64,000 bases of DNA from assembly GCF_007197645.1 (NCBI RefSeq), contig NZ_VKGK01000002.1:186001-250000 (forward strand), in the 5' to 3' direction. Both the position numbers and the translations under genes were made by a program. Of the stretch, positions 27,208 to 39,081 are shown one piece after another. The notes under the pieces were generated by a model. That model made no database searches. It saw nothing but the letters and a program-made list of their open reading frames with translations, and was not told the DNA's origin. Position 1 is the first letter of the stretch. Every line of letters begins with the position of its first letter. Origin of the DNA: Shewanella hanedai. GTDB lineage: Bacteria; Pseudomonadota; Gammaproteobacteria; Enterobacterales; Shewanellaceae.

Positions 27208-27389
27208 TTTATCTCCTTGAATAGGGTCACACAGCTTTTTTAAATTATTGTTTTCAGCTGTATTGTTAGATAGTTAGCGCCACCTAATAAATAGCAACAT
27301 CATTAGGTAAGTCTGTATTTTGAATACTCCATGGTAACAGCAATCACCTCAGTCTCAAGTGCTATTATTTCCTTATCTCCTAAAGCAAC

Positions 27390-27422
27390 AAAGGGGAGAT
27401 ATTCCTAAGAACACTCCCCTTT
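27390..27422 (-). terminator. probable terminator of the histidine kinase gene
   Basis: AAAGGGGAG pairs with CTCCCCTTT across a 15-base loop, 26 bases beyond the kinase stop. The T run is short. Confidence 0.55.
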
Positions 27423-27447
27423 GATGGCGATATGAAAATCTGAGTTG

Positions 27448-30400
27448 CTAGCTCACCTGATCTTTCTGCTTAATCCAATAGCTTAATGTATCAAACAGTT
27501 CATTTAGCACAATTGGCTTAGTGATGTGCGCATTCATCCCCGCAGACAGACTCTTCTCTCTGTCACCCGACATCGCATGAGCGGTCATGGCAATAACAGG
27601 AAGTTCAGACTGACTGTAATGCTTACGCAACTCTCTGGTCGCTGTTAAGCCATCCATAACTGGCATCTGAATATCCATCAGAACGGCATCGTACTGTTTC
27701 TCTTCAATCATATCCAAAGCAATTTGGCCGTTATCAGCCACATCGACCTCATAGCCCGCGCTTTTTAGCAGCTCAGTTGCGACCTGCTGATTGATAAAGT
27801 TATCTTCGACTAGCAATACTTGCCCAGTGACCTCATCATCCACGGCCTCTGTGATTAACTCCTTCACTGGATTCAGTTTAGGTTTATCGATAAAGGCTGA
27901 GATAATTTCATCAAACAACGCCGAGGCTTTAAATGGCTTTTGCAGCATGGCGTAGATATCTGACTTCTCCACATCCTCTTTTAATGGCTCTGCGGCATAA
28001 CCCGTCATCATGATGATAATTGGCCGTTTATCCAGACGGCCATCGGCTACCATACGGTCCAACTCTTCAATCACGGCGATACCATCCATCTCTGGCATCA
28101 TCCAATCGAGCAATAACAAGTCAACCGAACTCTTACTGAGTTTATAAATCGCCTCGGAGCCACTAGCAGCAGTATCAACGTCGAATTTGAACCCTTGCAT
28201 GATGGTCGAATAGATCTGCAATGCAGTCGGGTTATCGTCCACCACTAAAGTTTTAAGACTGCCTAACTTGTCAGGCACAATCATAGGTTTAACTTCAGCT
28301 TCTTCGGCGATCTCAAAGCTAATGGTAAAACTGAAGGTACTTCCTTCTCCCATCTCACTTTGCACTTGCATGGTGCCACCCATCATTGACACTAAGTGTT
28401 TACTGATAGAAAGCCCTAGACCTGTACCGCCGTACTTGCGCGTCGTCGAACCATCGGCCTGAGCAAAGGCATCGAACAAGCTTTCCTGCTGCTCTTTACT
28501 GATACCAATACCGGTATCGCGCACCCAAAACTTCAGCGTAATGCGATGATCTCGCTCTCCGACATCTTCACATCCCAACTCAATTTCACCACTTTGGGTA
28601 AATTTAACGGCATTGGAGAGCATGTTGATCAGCACCTGACCCAGACGCAAAGGGTCGCCTTCTAGAATCAAACCTGCAGTAACGGGGGCATAAAGCAGCA
28701 GTTCAACGCCCTTCTCTTGGGCTTTTAACGCGTTAAGATCCAAAGCATGATCAAGCACTTTATCTAACGGGAAGGAGACACGTTCTAGCTCCAACTTACC
28801 CGCTTCAATTTTAGAGAAATCAAGAATGTCATTGATGATTCTAAGCAGTGACTGAGCCGAGAAACCCGCCTTATCCAGATAATCCTCTTGTTGTGGAGTC
28901 AACGAGGTACGTTGTGCTAGCTGTAACATACCAATAATGGCGTTCATCGGCGTACGGATCTCGTGGCTCATGTTCGCCAGGAATTCACTCTTATACAGGT
29001 TCGCTGATTCTGCGTCCTGTTTGGCCTCAAGCATCACCACTTCGTTACTCTTATGGCGAGTAATATCCTTATGGGTGCCCACCATACGCTTAGGTTCATT
29101 ATTGGCGGTAAACTCGACTACTCGTCCACGGGACAGTAGCCAATGGTATTCACCACTCTTGCCCTTCATTCTAAATTCGATGTCGAATGCGCCAATAGGA
29201 TCTGACAAGTACTCCTCACGATACTCTTCAACACGAATACGATCGTCAGGGTGGATCAGTGAGTCTATGGTTGATACTAATGCCGGAAACTCATTACTTT
29301 TATAACCGAGCATTGAGTAGTAAGCCGGATTACAGATGATCTGTTCCGAGTCGAGATACCAATCCCACAAGCCATCTTCAACGGCGTCCATCGCCAAGTG
29401 ATAACGCTCTTCTGACAGCCTTAATTGCTCGGCAGATTCATACTCACGCGTCACATCACGCCATACCGCAATCAAGCCGAGTAGTTCACCTCTGCGATTA
29501 TAAAACGGTATTTTGAGGGTATCTAACAGAACAGGTTTACCCGCTAACTCGACCTTCTCTTGATAACGCAATGGCGTACGTTCAGACAGAACGCGTTCAT
29601 CTTCTGCTTTGATCCGCACTGATTGCTCTTCGGAGGTGAGCTTGATGCTCTCCTGACCGATCATCTCGCTTTCGGTATAACCCAACATCCGCTCGGCAGA
29701 CTTGTTACAGCCGAGGTATTTACCTTCTCGGTCTTTAAATACAATCGCTTCAGGAATGGAGTCGAGCAATGAACGTAATAGAGCATATTCGCGCTCACGA
29801 CGTTCAGTGGTCTCTTTAAGTCGCTCAGTACGCCTTGCCACCAATTTATCTAGACGACGATTTTGCTCGGCAAGGTGACGAGTATACTGCTGGTTCTCTT
29901 CAAAAATTCGACTCACGAGTTGAAACCAAGGCTCCCAACCTAAAGTCATCTTCTCAGGCGGTTTTCTTGGTGCTTGTGAGCACCCCTCAAGGTGAGTCAG
30001 CAGTTGAGATGCGGGGTTGACGAAGGAACGACGAGTCTGCCAGTGAACAATGGTCACCAATATAGACAAGGCCAATACCACTAAAATAAACGTCAGCTCC
30101 AACTTTTCCCACGAGTCTTTAAACAGCGCATCTTCTCTTTGCAGATATAGGAGGCGCCAAGGCACATTCTGCAAAGCCACTGAATTGATATAGTAACCGT
30201 TACGAATTACCCCTTCATGGGCATCGAACAGTTCAGACTCGGGCAGTGAATGCAGCTCAGAAGGGATCTTCTGGCTGATATGATAGACGCGTCCCATATC
30301 GGTACTGTCATCACCACTATGGGAGAGAATATTGTTCTTTTGATCCAGCAGAATCACCGTGCCAGGCATCTTAAAATAGAGACGAATCTGTCTCGCAAGC

Positions 30401-31155
30401 GATGACAGAGTCATGTCCAAATTAATCGAACCGATAAACTCATCTTGTAGGTAGATAGGCACACCCAAGGTGGTTAGCAGCTCTTTATTATTGGGATCGA
30501 CATAGGCAGGGCTCCAAAACACACTACGTTGTGGGTTCATTGCTGGAGTCGCTAACTGAAATTGATTTTTATTGAGTAGTTCTTCACGAAATCGTTGTTC
30601 ATCAGCAGGCCAAGGATAATAAGACATGATCCTGCGTTTTGAGATGTAGTAGATAGAGGAGGCTTTGGGTGCTGCTTCAGTCGCAACAGGGAAAGAGAGT
30701 GACAGCTCGAACAACATCTCAAGCTCTTGATAGAATTTATCACTGCGCCCATTAAGCGAACCCGCACCAGTGATGCGACCCATGTTAGTAAAAGGCTCAC
30801 CGGTTTTGGCGTAACTGGGCTCTAAGGTAAAATATTGGCCACTTTCATTAAACTTTTCATACTGGGGTAATCTGTCGGTACGAACCAATTCACCGAGCTT
30901 TAAATGATCGATAGCAACGTTACGCAGACTTTTTACCGCACGAATACTGGACTCTAATAGCAGATCAACTTGCAGAACATGACGCTCAACTTGCTCCTCT
31001 CTCTTGTCCAACAACTGATTTTTTTCACGCTCAAAGAAAAACCAAGCCGTGATCAAAGACATGATGATCACACCAATATAGGTATAAAAAACAGCGCGGT
31101 TATAGTTTTTCTGTATCGGTGACTTCAGTTGAAGATCCGGCTCAGTCGGTTTCAT
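27448..31155 (-). CDS. hybrid sensor histidine kinase with Cache, two PAS, and two receiver domains
   Basis: From the ATG at 31155 (AAGGG site) the product is 1235 residues. The order is: membrane segment (about 24-44), extracytoplasmic Cache-like sensor, second membrane segment (about 345-365), coiled coil, PAS (about 460-580), PAS (about 585-710), HisKA with [14 protein letters not shown] (His near 732), HATPase with DTGIGI and GGTGLGL, receiver 1 ([13 protein letters not shown], about 1015) and receiver 2 ([12 protein letters not shown], about 1160). No Hpt domain is present, so a separate phosphotransfer protein is needed. No response regulator with an output domain sits beside it. The ligand is unknown. 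Confidence 0.93.
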   Translation of the reverse strand: MKPTEPDLQLKSPIQKNYNRAVFYTYIGVIIMSLITAWFFFEREKNQLLDKREEQVERHVLQVDLLLESSIRAVKSLRNVAIDHLKLGELVRTDRLPQYEKFNESGQYFTLEPSYAKTGEPFTNMGRITGAGSLNGRSDKFYQELEMLFELSLSFPVATEAAPKASSIYYISKRRIMSYYPWPADEQRFREELLNKNQFQLATPAMNPQRSVFWSPAYVDPNNKELLTTLGVPIYLQDEFIGSINLDMTLSSLARQIRLYFKMPGTVILLDQKNNILSHSGDDSTDMGRVYHISQKIPSELHSLPESELFDAHEGVIRNGYYINSVALQNVPWRLLYLQREDALFKDSWEKLELTFILVVLALSILVTIVHWQTRRSFVNPASQLLTHLEGCSQAPRKPPEKMTLGWEPWFQLVSRIFEENQQYTRHLAEQNRRLDKLVARRTERLKETTERREREYALLRSLLDSIPEAIVFKDREGKYLGCNKSAERMLGYTESEMIGQESIKLTSEEQSVRIKAEDERVLSERTPLRYQEKVELAGKPVLLDTLKIPFYNRRGELLGLIAVWRDVTREYESAEQLRLSEERYHLAMDAVEDGLWDWYLDSEQIICNPAYYSMLGYKSNEFPALVSTIDSLIHPDDRIRVEEYREEYLSDPIGAFDIEFRMKGKSGEYHWLLSRGRVVEFTANNEPKRMVGTHKDITRHKSNEVVMLEAKQDAESANLYKSEFLANMSHEIRTPMNAIIGMLQLAQRTSLTPQQEDYLDKAGFSAQSLLRIINDILDFSKIEAGKLELERVSFPLDKVLDHALDLNALKAQEKGVELLLYAPVTAGLILEGDPLRLGQVLINMLSNAVKFTQSGEIELGCEDVGERDHRITLKFWVRDTGIGISKEQQESLFDAFAQADGSTTRKYGGTGLGLSISKHLVSMMGGTMQVQSEMGEGSTFSFTISFEIAEEAEVKPMIVPDKLGSLKTLVVDDNPTALQIYSTIMQGFKFDVDTAASGSEAIYKLSKSSVDLLLLDWMMPEMDGIAVIEELDRMVADGRLDKRPIIIMMTGYAAEPLKEDVEKSDIYAMLQKPFKASALFDEIISAFIDKPKLNPVKELITEAVDDEVTGQVLLVEDNFINQQVATELLKSAGYEVDVADNGQIALDMIEEKQYDAVLMDIQMPVMDGLTATRELRKHYSQSELPVIAMTAHAMSGDREKSLSAGMNAHITKPIVLNELFDTLSYWIKQKDQVS

Positions 31156-31479
31156 TGTTGACCCTTGAGTAACACAACGCACTCGGGCATCTGCCTGCCA
31201 GAGCTATAAAATTCAATATAAATATCAATTGATATATAGTATCAGGAAGATAGGTGAATGGAACACACAATATTCCTGATACTTGTTAACCGAGCGATCG
31301 GTGTAGAAAAGCCTAATGCCGTTTGTTAAAGCGTTAATGAATCCGTTACCTAAACACGACAAACTGGATAAAAATGATACATCAGTGTATACCCACCAAT
31401 ATCATGCCTAATCAATAGAAAGTAAAAAGGCCTCTACGAGTCTAAAAGTCAGAGGCCTAATCAAAGAGTTTAAAGAGGG
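31156..31479. other. intergenic region with a terminator and a 14-bp palindrome
   Basis: The phoH-type terminator lies at 31428-31458, and ATATCAATTGATAT at 31223-31236 is 68 bases before the kinase start. Nothing else is seen. Confidence 0.5.
31428..31458 (-). terminator. terminator of the PhoH-family gene
   Basis: AGGCCTCT pairs with AGAGGCCT. On the minus strand TTTTTAC follows. Confidence 0.85.
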
Positions 31480-32874
31480 TTAGAGATTCTCTTCGGCAAA
31501 CTCCGCGAGGCGAGAACGAACCACGCCATTAAGATAAATATTTGCACTTCCTTCGAAGTTTTTAAACCGCTCAACAATATAAGTTAAGCCAGATGTGACT
31601 GCGGTGAGGTAGTTGGTATCAATCTGAGCTAAGTTACCGCTACAGATTAATTTAGTCCCCTCTCCCATCCGGGTGATCATGGTCTTAATCTGAGATGCTG
31701 TCAGATTTTGACACTCATCGAGGATGACCACCGAGTTCTGAATCGAGCGACCACGCATAAAGTTAATCGACTTAAACTGAATATTGGCCTTATCCATGAT
31801 GTAGTTCATGCTACCACTCGGATTGACATCATTTTTATGCAGCACCTCTAAGGTATCAGTGATAGCTGCAAGCCAAGGTGCCATTTTCTCCTCTTCGGTA
31901 CCGGGTAAAAAGCCAATAGATTCAGCAATTTCAGGGGTGTTACGGGTCACGATAATCTTATCGTATAAGCCACGTTCTACCACCATTTCAAGCGCGGCAG
32001 CTATTGCTAAGAGTGTTTTACCACACCCAGCAGGGCCCGTTAATATGACCAGATCAATGTCCGGATCCAGCAAGGCTTGCATTGCCATACCTTGATAGAT
32101 ATTTTTTGGACGGATCCCCCAAGCATCGAGATTTAACAACCTGTCTTTACCCAAATCAAGTAAATGCAGATCTGTATCCGTTTTCTCCGTTATACGGCTA
32201 CAAAAGTTGGAATCCTTATCCATTAGGTATTGGTTTACATAAAAATTCTCTTCACCTACCTCTGAGATAGGCACGGTATGTACGGTATGACGCCCTAACG
32301 TTTCTGTTGTCACATGCTCTTTTCGTTGCCAAAAGTCACCATCAACTTGGTGGAAACCTTTAGTTAGGAAACGAATATCGTCGATCAGTTGATCCGTACG
32401 ATAATCTTCGACCACTAATATGCCGGCACCTTTAGCTTTCAGGCGCATATTAATGTCTTTGGTGACAAGTACGACGGTGCGAGGTTGGTGGATTTGTTGT
32501 AGGTGTAGCGCAGTATTGATGATGCGATTATCGTTATTATCCCCGGGAAGGGATGCTTGTGTCATCTCAAGTTGATGGTCAGGGAAAATGGCTAATGATC
32601 CAGATGCATCCCCATGATCTTCACGCCTTGGTAGCTTTACGCCCTGAATTATCGCTTCAGGTGTGGTAGTTCCTCCGAGAATATCTTCTAATGCTCTGAT
32701 TGCCACTCGAGCATCTCGACTTACATCTCTTTTTCTGTCCTTAATCTGATCCAGTTCTTCCAGAACGGTCATCGGGACTACTACATCGTGTTCCTTAAAT
32801 GAATAAATGGCTAAAGGTTCATGTAGTAATACATTGGTATCCAGTACAAACAACTTTCTGTCGTCTTGTTCCAT
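31480..32874 (-). CDS. PhoH-family PIN domain-ATPase
   Basis: The 464-residue protein starts with a PIN nuclease domain (LFVLDTNVLLHEP, with further acidic residues at LEELDQIK). It ends with a PhoH-type P-loop ATPase: GPAGCGKTLLAIAAAL (Walker A) and VVILDECQNLT (Walker B). This PIN-PhoH fusion is widespread in proteobacteria (YlaK or PhoH2-like) and is thought to be an RNA helicase/RNase in the cytosol. GGAGG precedes the ATG. A terminator lies directly after it. It is divergent from rapA. Confidence 0.93.
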   Translation of the reverse strand: MEQDDRKLFVLDTNVLLHEPLAIYSFKEHDVVVPMTVLEELDQIKDRKRDVSRDARVAIRALEDILGGTTTPEAIIQGVKLPRREDHGDASGSLAIFPDHQLEMTQASLPGDNNDNRIINTALHLQQIHQPRTVVLVTKDINMRLKAKGAGILVVEDYRTDQLIDDIRFLTKGFHQVDGDFWQRKEHVTTETLGRHTVHTVPISEVGEENFYVNQYLMDKDSNFCSRITEKTDTDLHLLDLGKDRLLNLDAWGIRPKNIYQGMAMQALLDPDIDLVILTGPAGCGKTLLAIAAALEMVVERGLYDKIIVTRNTPEIAESIGFLPGTEEEKMAPWLAAITDTLEVLHKNDVNPSGSMNYIMDKANIQFKSINFMRGRSIQNSVVILDECQNLTASQIKTMITRMGEGTKLICSGNLAQIDTNYLTAVTSGLTYIVERFKNFEGSANIYLNGVVRSRLAEFAEENL

Positions 32875-33306
32875 GGCGCCTCCATAATTTCCATTAAACT
32901 CTCGTTGAAATACGGGTCGATGCTCTCCTTGTTATGTAAGTAAAAAGATGTTCATTTATAGCCTAGCTATAATTCAAACCTACCTTAGCCTAAGCCACTA
33001 AACAATTAATTTTTATAAAAAATAATTGTTACTAAAAAACTTTTCCTGAAAATCTATACTCACACTATTAAGTATAGCTTCAATAACTTACTTGTGAGTT
33101 CCTACTTTTAAACTTTACGAATTTATATGACGATTCGATGACAAACAGATGACAAATTGATTCCTAATATCACGTCTGTATAATTAACCATCAACTATTG
33201 AGGCGCTGGCGAGACAAACGGCCAAGATTAGCGTTCGACATAAATACGCTTAATGTTATAACATACGCGCCCTTCGTGATTTACCCTGTAGATGAGAATA
33301 TAAGTA
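32875..33306. other. divergent intergenic region upstream of rapA
   Basis: The 432 bases are AT-rich and must hold both promoters. TATAAT-like sequence near 33180 is a possible -10 element for rapA. No gene or repeat is visible. Confidence 0.45.
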
Positions 33307-36213
33307 ATGCCCTTTTCCTTAGGTCAACGCTGGATAAGTGACACCGAATCTGAACTTGGTTTAGGTACTGTCGTCGCTGTGGAAGGCCGCATGGTCACTG
33401 TGATGTTTTCAGCAACTGATGAGAACCGTATGTTCTCACGTGCCGATGCGCCGTTAACACGTGTTATTTTTAATCCGGGCGATAAAGCTGAAAGCCATGA
33501 AGGCTGGAGTTTGACCGTTAGTGAAGTTGAAGAGAAAGATAATCTTATTATCTACCATGGTATTCATTGTGAAACCGGTGAGCAGGTCAGCTTACGAGAG
33601 ACACTGCTGAACCACAATATTCGTTTCAATAAGCCCCAAGACCGATTGTTTGCTGGGCAGATCGATCGCCTGGAGCGTTTCGGTGTTCGCTACCAATGTC
33701 AGCAACTCAGGCATAAACTTGCCACCTCAGATCTGCTTGGTCTACAAGGTCCAAGAGTCGGCCTAATTCCCCATCAACAGTGGATTGCCCATGAAGTGGG
33801 TCGTCGATTTGCTCCGCGAGTATTACTCGCCGATGAAGTTGGACTAGGTAAAACCATTGAGGCAGGCCTTATTATTCATCAGCAACTGCTGACTGGCCGC
33901 GCCGAACGTATTCTCGTGATTGTGCCAGATACGCTGCGTCATCAGTGGTTGGTTGAAATGCTGCGTCGCTTTAACCTTAAATTCTCAGTTTTCGATGAAG
34001 ACAGATGCGTTGAGGCTTATGCCGATAACGACAATCCGTTTTATACCGAACAACTGGTCATCTGTTCATTGGAATTACTGCGTAAGAAGCGACGTTTAGA
34101 TCAAGCGTTAGATGCCGATTGGGATCTGATGATTGTCGATGAAGCTCATCATCTTGAATGGACTGAAGATGCGCCCAGCCGCGCTTACCGCATTATCGAA
34201 GCCTTAAGCGAAGTCGTACCTGGCGTATTGTTATTGACCGCGACACCAGATCAATTAGGCCACCAGAGCCACTTTGCTCGCTTACGCTTGCTCGATCCTG
34301 ATCGTTTCTATGATTACGAGGCTTTCTTAAAAGAGGAAGCTAACTATGCCGATGTCGCCACCACTGCAGATGCACTTGCTGGTAATGAACCTCTACCACA
34401 AGAGCTGATTGATAGCCTGAAAACACTTTTATCTGAAAAAGATATCAGTGCTAGCCTTGCGCTGATTCAGGCCACTGACGGCGATGTAGATGCTCAGCAA
34501 GCCACGCGTGATGGTCTGCTACAAGATCTACTCGACAGACACGGCACAGGACGCGTTCTATATCGTAACAGCCGCGCCTCAGTCAAAGGCTTCCCGACAC
34601 GTATATTTAACGCTTATCCGCAGAAAATGCCGGCACAGTATGTCACTGCTGCACGCGTGGGTGCCATGATGAATGGCCATTTAGATACGGCAGGAAAAGT
34701 TAAACAAGCACTGAGTCCAGAGAAGATTTACCAAGACTTCGAAAGCTCAAGCGCCAGCTGGTGGAAATTTGACCCTCGCGTTGATTGGCTTATCGATTTC
34801 TTAAAAACTCATCGCAGAGAAAAAGTGCTTATCATTGCTAGCCAAGCTGAAACAGCGCTTAGTCTAGAAGAAGCACTGCGTACACGTGAAGGTATACAGG
34901 CCACTGTTTTCCACGAAGGAATGTCGATTATCGAACGCGATAAAGCCGGCGCATACTTCGCACAGGAAACTGGTGGTGCTCAAGCCCTCATCTGTTCTGA
35001 AATTGGTTCTGAAGGTCGTAACTTCCAGTTTGCAAGTCACTTGATCTTGTTCGATCTGCCTTTGAATCCAGATCTGCTCGAACAACGCATAGGTCGTTTG
35101 GATCGTATTGGACAGAATAACGATGTCTCGATCCATGTGCCTTACCTAGAAAGTACCGCACAAGAATGTTTAATGCAGTGGTACCACAAAGGGCTTAACG
35201 CATTCGAACAAACTTGCCCAAGTGGCCATATTCTGTTTAACGAGTTCTCAGAATCACTTCTTAATGTGCTAATAAGCCAAGATAAAGAAGTGCTAGAGCA
35301 AGTGTTAAATGACACTCAGACTCGATATGCAGAGCTGAAGTCCGTCATGGAACAAGGTCGCGATAAGTTACTTGAAATTAACTCTCACGGCGGCGAGCGC
35401 GCCAACAAGCTAGTGAAAGAGCTGGCCAAGCGTGACGAAGATACCAACCTCATCGGTTCAGTGATCCGTCTATGGGACATTATCGGCGTTGATCAAGAAG
35501 ACTGTGGAGAGAACGCTATCGTGCTACGCCCGAGTGAACATATGATGTTCCCGACGTATCCAGGTCTGCCTGAAGACGGCATTACCGTGACTTTCGACAG
35601 AGAGATGGCACTTTCTCGTGATGATATTGCTCTGATCACTCAAGAGCACCCTATCGTGCAAACAGGTCTGGATCTGATAACATCGTCAGAAACTGGCACC
35701 ACGAGCGTCGCGGTGTTGAAAAACAAGTCTCTGCCTGCGGGAACTATCTTTCTCGAATTGATATACATGGCTGATGCGTCTGCACCTAAATCAAGCCAGC
35801 TTTATCGTTATCTGCCACCGACTCCAGTGCGTGTGTTATTGGATAAAAATGGCAATAACTTAGCTGAAAATGTCAGTTATGACAGTTTCAATAAGCAACT
35901 TAGTGCGGTGAATCGTCATATTGCCAGTAAGCTTGTAAATGCGTCACAGAGCATTTTGCATCCACTATTTGCTAAAGGTGAAGAGTTCGCCGCTACAGAG
36001 CTTAAACTGCTAGCAGACAGCGCTCGTATTAAGATGACTTCTCAACTGACAGGTGAACTGGAACGTTTAGAAGCACTCAAAGCCGTTAACCCGAATATCC
36101 GTGATGAGGAGATTGAGCATTTGCACCAGCAGATGACCGAACTTAACACCTATTTGGACGGGGCTATATTGCAGCTCGACGCCATACGCCTAATCTTGGT
36201 TAGTCACGCCTAA
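33307..36213 (+). CDS. rapA: RNA polymerase-associated ATPase RapA
   Basis: The protein has 968 residues, the same length as E. coli RapA (HepA). It begins with [20 protein letters not shown], typical of the family's N-terminal Tudor-like region. The Swi2/Snf2 ATPase follows, with Walker A DEVGLGKT (about residue 176), DEAH (about 278), [10 protein letters not shown] and the helicase C-terminal [12 protein letters not shown]. It binds core RNA polymerase and helps recycle it after termination. It is monocistronic, with a perfect terminator. Confidence 0.98.
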   Translation: MPFSLGQRWISDTESELGLGTVVAVEGRMVTVMFSATDENRMFSRADAPLTRVIFNPGDKAESHEGWSLTVSEVEEKDNLIIYHGIHCETGEQVSLRETLLNHNIRFNKPQDRLFAGQIDRLERFGVRYQCQQLRHKLATSDLLGLQGPRVGLIPHQQWIAHEVGRRFAPRVLLADEVGLGKTIEAGLIIHQQLLTGRAERILVIVPDTLRHQWLVEMLRRFNLKFSVFDEDRCVEAYADNDNPFYTEQLVICSLELLRKKRRLDQALDADWDLMIVDEAHHLEWTEDAPSRAYRIIEALSEVVPGVLLLTATPDQLGHQSHFARLRLLDPDRFYDYEAFLKEEANYADVATTADALAGNEPLPQELIDSLKTLLSEKDISASLALIQATDGDVDAQQATRDGLLQDLLDRHGTGRVLYRNSRASVKGFPTRIFNAYPQKMPAQYVTAARVGAMMNGHLDTAGKVKQALSPEKIYQDFESSSASWWKFDPRVDWLIDFLKTHRREKVLIIASQAETALSLEEALRTREGIQATVFHEGMSIIERDKAGAYFAQETGGAQALICSEIGSEGRNFQFASHLILFDLPLNPDLLEQRIGRLDRIGQNNDVSIHVPYLESTAQECLMQWYHKGLNAFEQTCPSGHILFNEFSESLLNVLISQDKEVLEQVLNDTQTRYAELKSVMEQGRDKLLEINSHGGERANKLVKELAKRDEDTNLIGSVIRLWDIIGVDQEDCGENAIVLRPSEHMMFPTYPGLPEDGITVTFDREMALSRDDIALITQEHPIVQTGLDLITSSETGTTSVAVLKNKSLPAGTIFLELIYMADASAPKSSQLYRYLPPTPVRVLLDKNGNNLAENVSYDSFNKQLSAVNRHIASKLVNASQSILHPLFAKGEEFAATELKLLADSARIKMTSQLTGELERLEALKAVNPNIRDEEIEHLHQQMTELNTYLDGAILQLDAIRLILVSHA

Positions 36214-36241
36214 CTAATTATTTAGCATAAGCACTTTCTCT

Positions 36242-36278
36242 AGGCCCCTTAACTATTTATAGTTAAGGGGCCTTTTTA
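36242..36278 (+). terminator. rapA terminator
   Basis: A perfect 14-bp stem AGGCCCCTTAACTA and its inverse, followed by TTTTTATT. Confidence 0.93.
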
Positions 36279-36344
36279 TTATCGGCTCATGGTTCTGTTA
36301 TACTTGAGCAGCACGCAAATTGATTCACACTAAGAGACGCTTCG

Positions 36345-37238
36345 ATGAAAGTAAGCCAAACACTTCACTTCTTCTCCCTGTCCTCTTTATTAATAGGCTT
36401 CATGCTTCTCAGTACATTTAGCATAAACAGCTGGGCCGCCGAACAAGTCACTAGCCATCCCAAGTATAACTACCTTGAAAGTGAAGAGGTCATCCTCATT
36501 GAAGTCGGCAAACAAAAATCAGAAGTCTTAGTACGTAGTTGGGTCGGTAAGAAGGAACTCGGTGCGGCAATTCTGTTCTCCAACCCCGGCATGAACGCCG
36601 ATTCCGCAGGACTACAAGCATTTTTAAGACGAGAACTGCCCCATACAGGTTGGGCAACGATCGCCATCACACCACCAAAGAAGGTATCAAGGCTGAACTT
36701 TTCCACTTCACCGGAGAATATTTCGAAAGCGGGTGAGGGAAAATTCAATCCAAACAATGCCGAACGCACACCGCAATACTCAAAAGCACAATGGGAAAAA
36801 ATCCGAGAAAAGCAGGAAACCTTCATTACCAACACAATGAATAAACTTGATGAGATAGGCACTCCCTACCCAGGGAAAAGGATACTGATTGCCACCAATC
36901 AAGGGGCTGGATTCGTCATCTCAATGCTAAGTAAAAACATGTTAGCCAAACCCGATATTTTAGTGCTTATCAATCCCTTTATGGGCACGACACATGAGAA
37001 TCTGGGTCTTCCTAAACTACTAGCAACATTAGATATTCCTGTGCTCGATATCCAGTCTGCAGACGGCCATGTCGCCTCTCAGAAGACCACAACAGATCGA
37101 CGCCTGCTTTCCCCTCAAAATGAACCCTATCGCTACAGACAGCAATTGATGTTGTTAAACCTCGATCATGCAGAGGCTTGGCAAACCTGCTTAGATTTAA
37201 TCGAAGGCTTTGCCCACCGCGTTAATAATCCGTATTAA
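36345..37238 (+). CDS. exported DUF3530-type alpha/beta-hydrolase-like protein
   Basis: The 297-residue protein has a signal peptide ending near SINSWAA. It continues with a pattern matching the DUF3530 family, whose fold is like an alpha/beta hydrolase: LGAAILFSNPGMNADS, then GWATIAITPP, then LIATNQGAGFVISML, where the Gln occupies the usual nucleophile-elbow position. No clear Ser nucleophile is visible at that elbow, so enzymatic activity is uncertain. It is periplasmic, monocistronic, and followed by a MITE-like element. Confidence 0.75.
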   Translation: MKVSQTLHFFSLSSLLIGFMLLSTFSINSWAAEQVTSHPKYNYLESEEVILIEVGKQKSEVLVRSWVGKKELGAAILFSNPGMNADSAGLQAFLRRELPHTGWATIAITPPKKVSRLNFSTSPENISKAGEGKFNPNNAERTPQYSKAQWEKIREKQETFITNTMNKLDEIGTPYPGKRILIATNQGAGFVISMLSKNMLAKPDILVLINPFMGTTHENLGLPKLLATLDIPVLDIQSADGHVASQKTTTDRRLLSPQNEPYRYRQQLMLLNLDHAEAWQTCLDLIEGFAHRVNNPY

Positions 37239-37274
37239 GAGAGGTGGGCTGAAAACGAAAACACGCTCAAAGTA

Positions 37275-37638
37275 ATACCAACTACATTAAATGTGTTATC
37301 AATTCAGAGGCACTCAAACTTTTCAATTCAAGGCGCATTGATGAAAGAATGGTTATCCCCCTTGTAAGTCAATGGAAAGCAAAAGTGGAATGTTTGAGAG
37401 CCTCCCGCAGGGCGGGTTTCAAAGCCCTGGATGCAGTGTTGAATGATTTAGATATACGACTGCATGGATGCAGAAGGTAGGGCGAAGCAGGATGCCAGAG
37501 CCGAGAATAACTATTAGCTTCAATCATCCGCTAGCCACATGGATGTGGCGAATGTCTGTATTGCAGGAGCAAATACAGACCTTGCCTTCAGCGCTTTGAA
37601 TTCCCGCGGAATGAACAGATACTTAATGTAATTGGTAT
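37275..37638. mobile_element. MITE-like element, 364 bp, with ATACCAAYTACATTAA ends
   Basis: The left end ATACCAACTACATTAA (37275-37290) is matched by TTAATGTAATTGGTAT (37623-37638), with one mismatch. Inside are several hairpins, for example TCTGTATT with AATACAGA, and a core AGAATGGTTATCCCCCTTG shared in inverted orientation with the elements at 3658 and 6575. No transposase is encoded. The right end lies one base from the stop codon of the YqhA-family gene. Confidence 0.8.
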
Positions 37639-37639
37639 A

Positions 37640-38134
37640 CTACTTATCTTTGGTTAACATCAAAGAGAGTGCCACCAACACGATAATAATTCCCATATAG
37701 AGTAGTTCTAACATGCTCTGTGGTTTCATCTCGATAAAATAGGAGAATAGCTTGATGATAAGCATCATCAAGATAACCTTGCCAAGTTTGCTCTTAAGTG
37801 AATCAATACTGCTTATGACTAATATTTTCCCACCTGCTTTGCTCTTCTCTGCAGCCTCTAAATTATTGATAAAAAGCTCATAAAGTCCAAAAGCAAAAAT
37901 CAACAATACTGCGCCGAGTAAGAAGGTATCTAAGATCTCAACCACCACCATAATGAGATCATTACGTACGTCATGCCCACCGGTAAAGATATACACCCAG
38001 ATAAGATCTAGCATATGGATGACATCTTTCAACCCCATCACAAAGATGACAAATGCCGCCACGATACAGGCTAATACGCCTAACATGACCGACAGGCGGC
38101 TACTCCACAACATACGCTCAAATAAGTTTCGCAT
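37640..38134 (-). CDS. YqhA/UPF0114 family inner-membrane protein
   Basis: The ATG at 38134 gives 164 residues starting MRNLFERMLWSSRLSVMLGV. There are about four hydrophobic segments and the family stretch DTFLLGAVLLIFAFGLYELF followed by a soluble loop. The role of the family is not known. A TTG four codons upstream is a possible alternative start. The stop codon is right next to the end of a MITE-like element, which must have inserted just behind the gene or supplied its end. A CRP-like site lies about 80 bases upstream. Confidence 0.85.
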   Translation of the reverse strand: MRNLFERMLWSSRLSVMLGVLACIVAAFVIFVMGLKDVIHMLDLIWVYIFTGGHDVRNDLIMVVVEILDTFLLGAVLLIFAFGLYELFINNLEAAEKSKAGGKILVISSIDSLKSKLGKVILMMLIIKLFSYFIEMKPQSMLELLYMGIIIVLVALSLMLTKDK

Positions 38135-38215
38135 TGGTAAATCCAAACCATGACAAGGAAATGAATCCCGATCTTAAAGGCTAATATTCCTTTGACTACA
38201 ATGAGATAAATACAA

Positions 38216-38231
38216 TGTGATCTTACTCACT
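38216..38231 (-). promoter_or_regulatory. possible CRP site upstream of yqhA-like gene
   Basis: TGTGATCTTACTCACT matches the CRP consensus TGTGA-N6-TCACA at nine of ten positions. It lies 82 bases before the start codon of the YqhA-family gene. Confidence 0.45.
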
Positions 38232-38256
38232 ATTTATAATGACAAATTAAGATAGG

Positions 38257-39081
38257 TCACCAGCCAGACTGACGATCTCGATACTTTGTCTTTACCTCAA
38301 CTCCTTTTACATCCTCACTATTCCGCTTAGCCGCAATGAGCCTATTTTTCCCCATAAGTAATCTAATCTGACTGATAGATTCACGAGATAATAGGCGCCT
38401 GACACTGGCAGTCCAGCTCTTGTTAATACTCATCTTAATCGCCGCGTTCGCATCGGGAGAAGTATTACTGATCTCGTCAGCAAGCGCTTTGGCTCGGGCC
38501 ATAGGCGTGGTGGATATCTCAGTGACCAAACCTTTTTCGAGTGATTCCTCTGCCGATAGCACCTTAGCCGTCATGGTCAATAACATCGCCTGATCTTTAC
38601 CTACCAGCTCTCTGAGTGATACAAATCCGGCCATATCAGGTACTAAGCCCCATTTAGCCTCCATAATTGATAACTTCGCGTCAGGGGATACAATACGAAT
38701 ATCGGCACCAAGCGCGATCTGCATTCCTCCGCCGAAACAGCAACCTTCAATAACCGCGATCACAGGAATAGGCAAGTTTCGCCAACCACAGGAGACTCTT
38801 TGAGCTAAATTAGCGTTACCCGGTAACCATTTAAAAAGTAAGCTGACAGCCTGCAAAGGTGAATTCAATACGCTTTTTACATCCAGACCCGAACTGAAAT
38901 TGCCAGCCGAACCCGATAAGATAACGATCTTGATAGTACGATCTTTTTTTAGGTCGGAGATCACGCTATCTAATTCTTTAAACATTTGAAAATTGAGTGC
39001 ATTATATTTTTCAGGACGTGTTAACGTTACGTACGCAATCCCCATTTTTCGCTCTAACTGAACGAACTCACCTACCGCCAT
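38257..39081 (-). CDS. crotonase/enoyl-CoA hydratase family protein
   Basis: The 274-residue protein has the crotonase pattern: YVTLTRPEKYNALN near the start, the oxyanion-hole segment GSAGNFSSGLDVKSV, and IEGCCFGGGMQIALGADIRI with the second oxyanion Gly. The fold binds acyl-CoA thioesters in the cytosol. The catalytic acids of true enoyl-CoA hydratases cannot be confirmed here, so the reaction (hydration, isomerisation or hydrolysis) is open. AAGGAG precedes the ATG. No fatty-acid genes adjoin it. Confidence 0.88.
   Translation of the reverse strand: MAVGEFVQLERKMGIAYVTLTRPEKYNALNFQMFKELDSVISDLKKDRTIKIVILSGSAGNFSSGLDVKSVLNSPLQAVSLLFKWLPGNANLAQRVSCGWRNLPIPVIAVIEGCCFGGGMQIALGADIRIVSPDAKLSIMEAKWGLVPDMAGFVSLRELVGKDQAMLLTMTAKVLSAEESLEKGLVTEISTTPMARAKALADEISNTSPDANAAIKMSINKSWTASVRRLLSRESISQIRLLMGKNRLIAAKRNSEDVKGVEVKTKYRDRQSGW

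Noticed and set aside
31223..31236. ATATCAATTGATAT, found again exactly at 41526-41539
   Set aside because: Perfect 14-bp AT-rich palindromes are expected a few times by chance in 64 kb. One copy overlaps the rraB stop codon, so no regulatory meaning is claimed.
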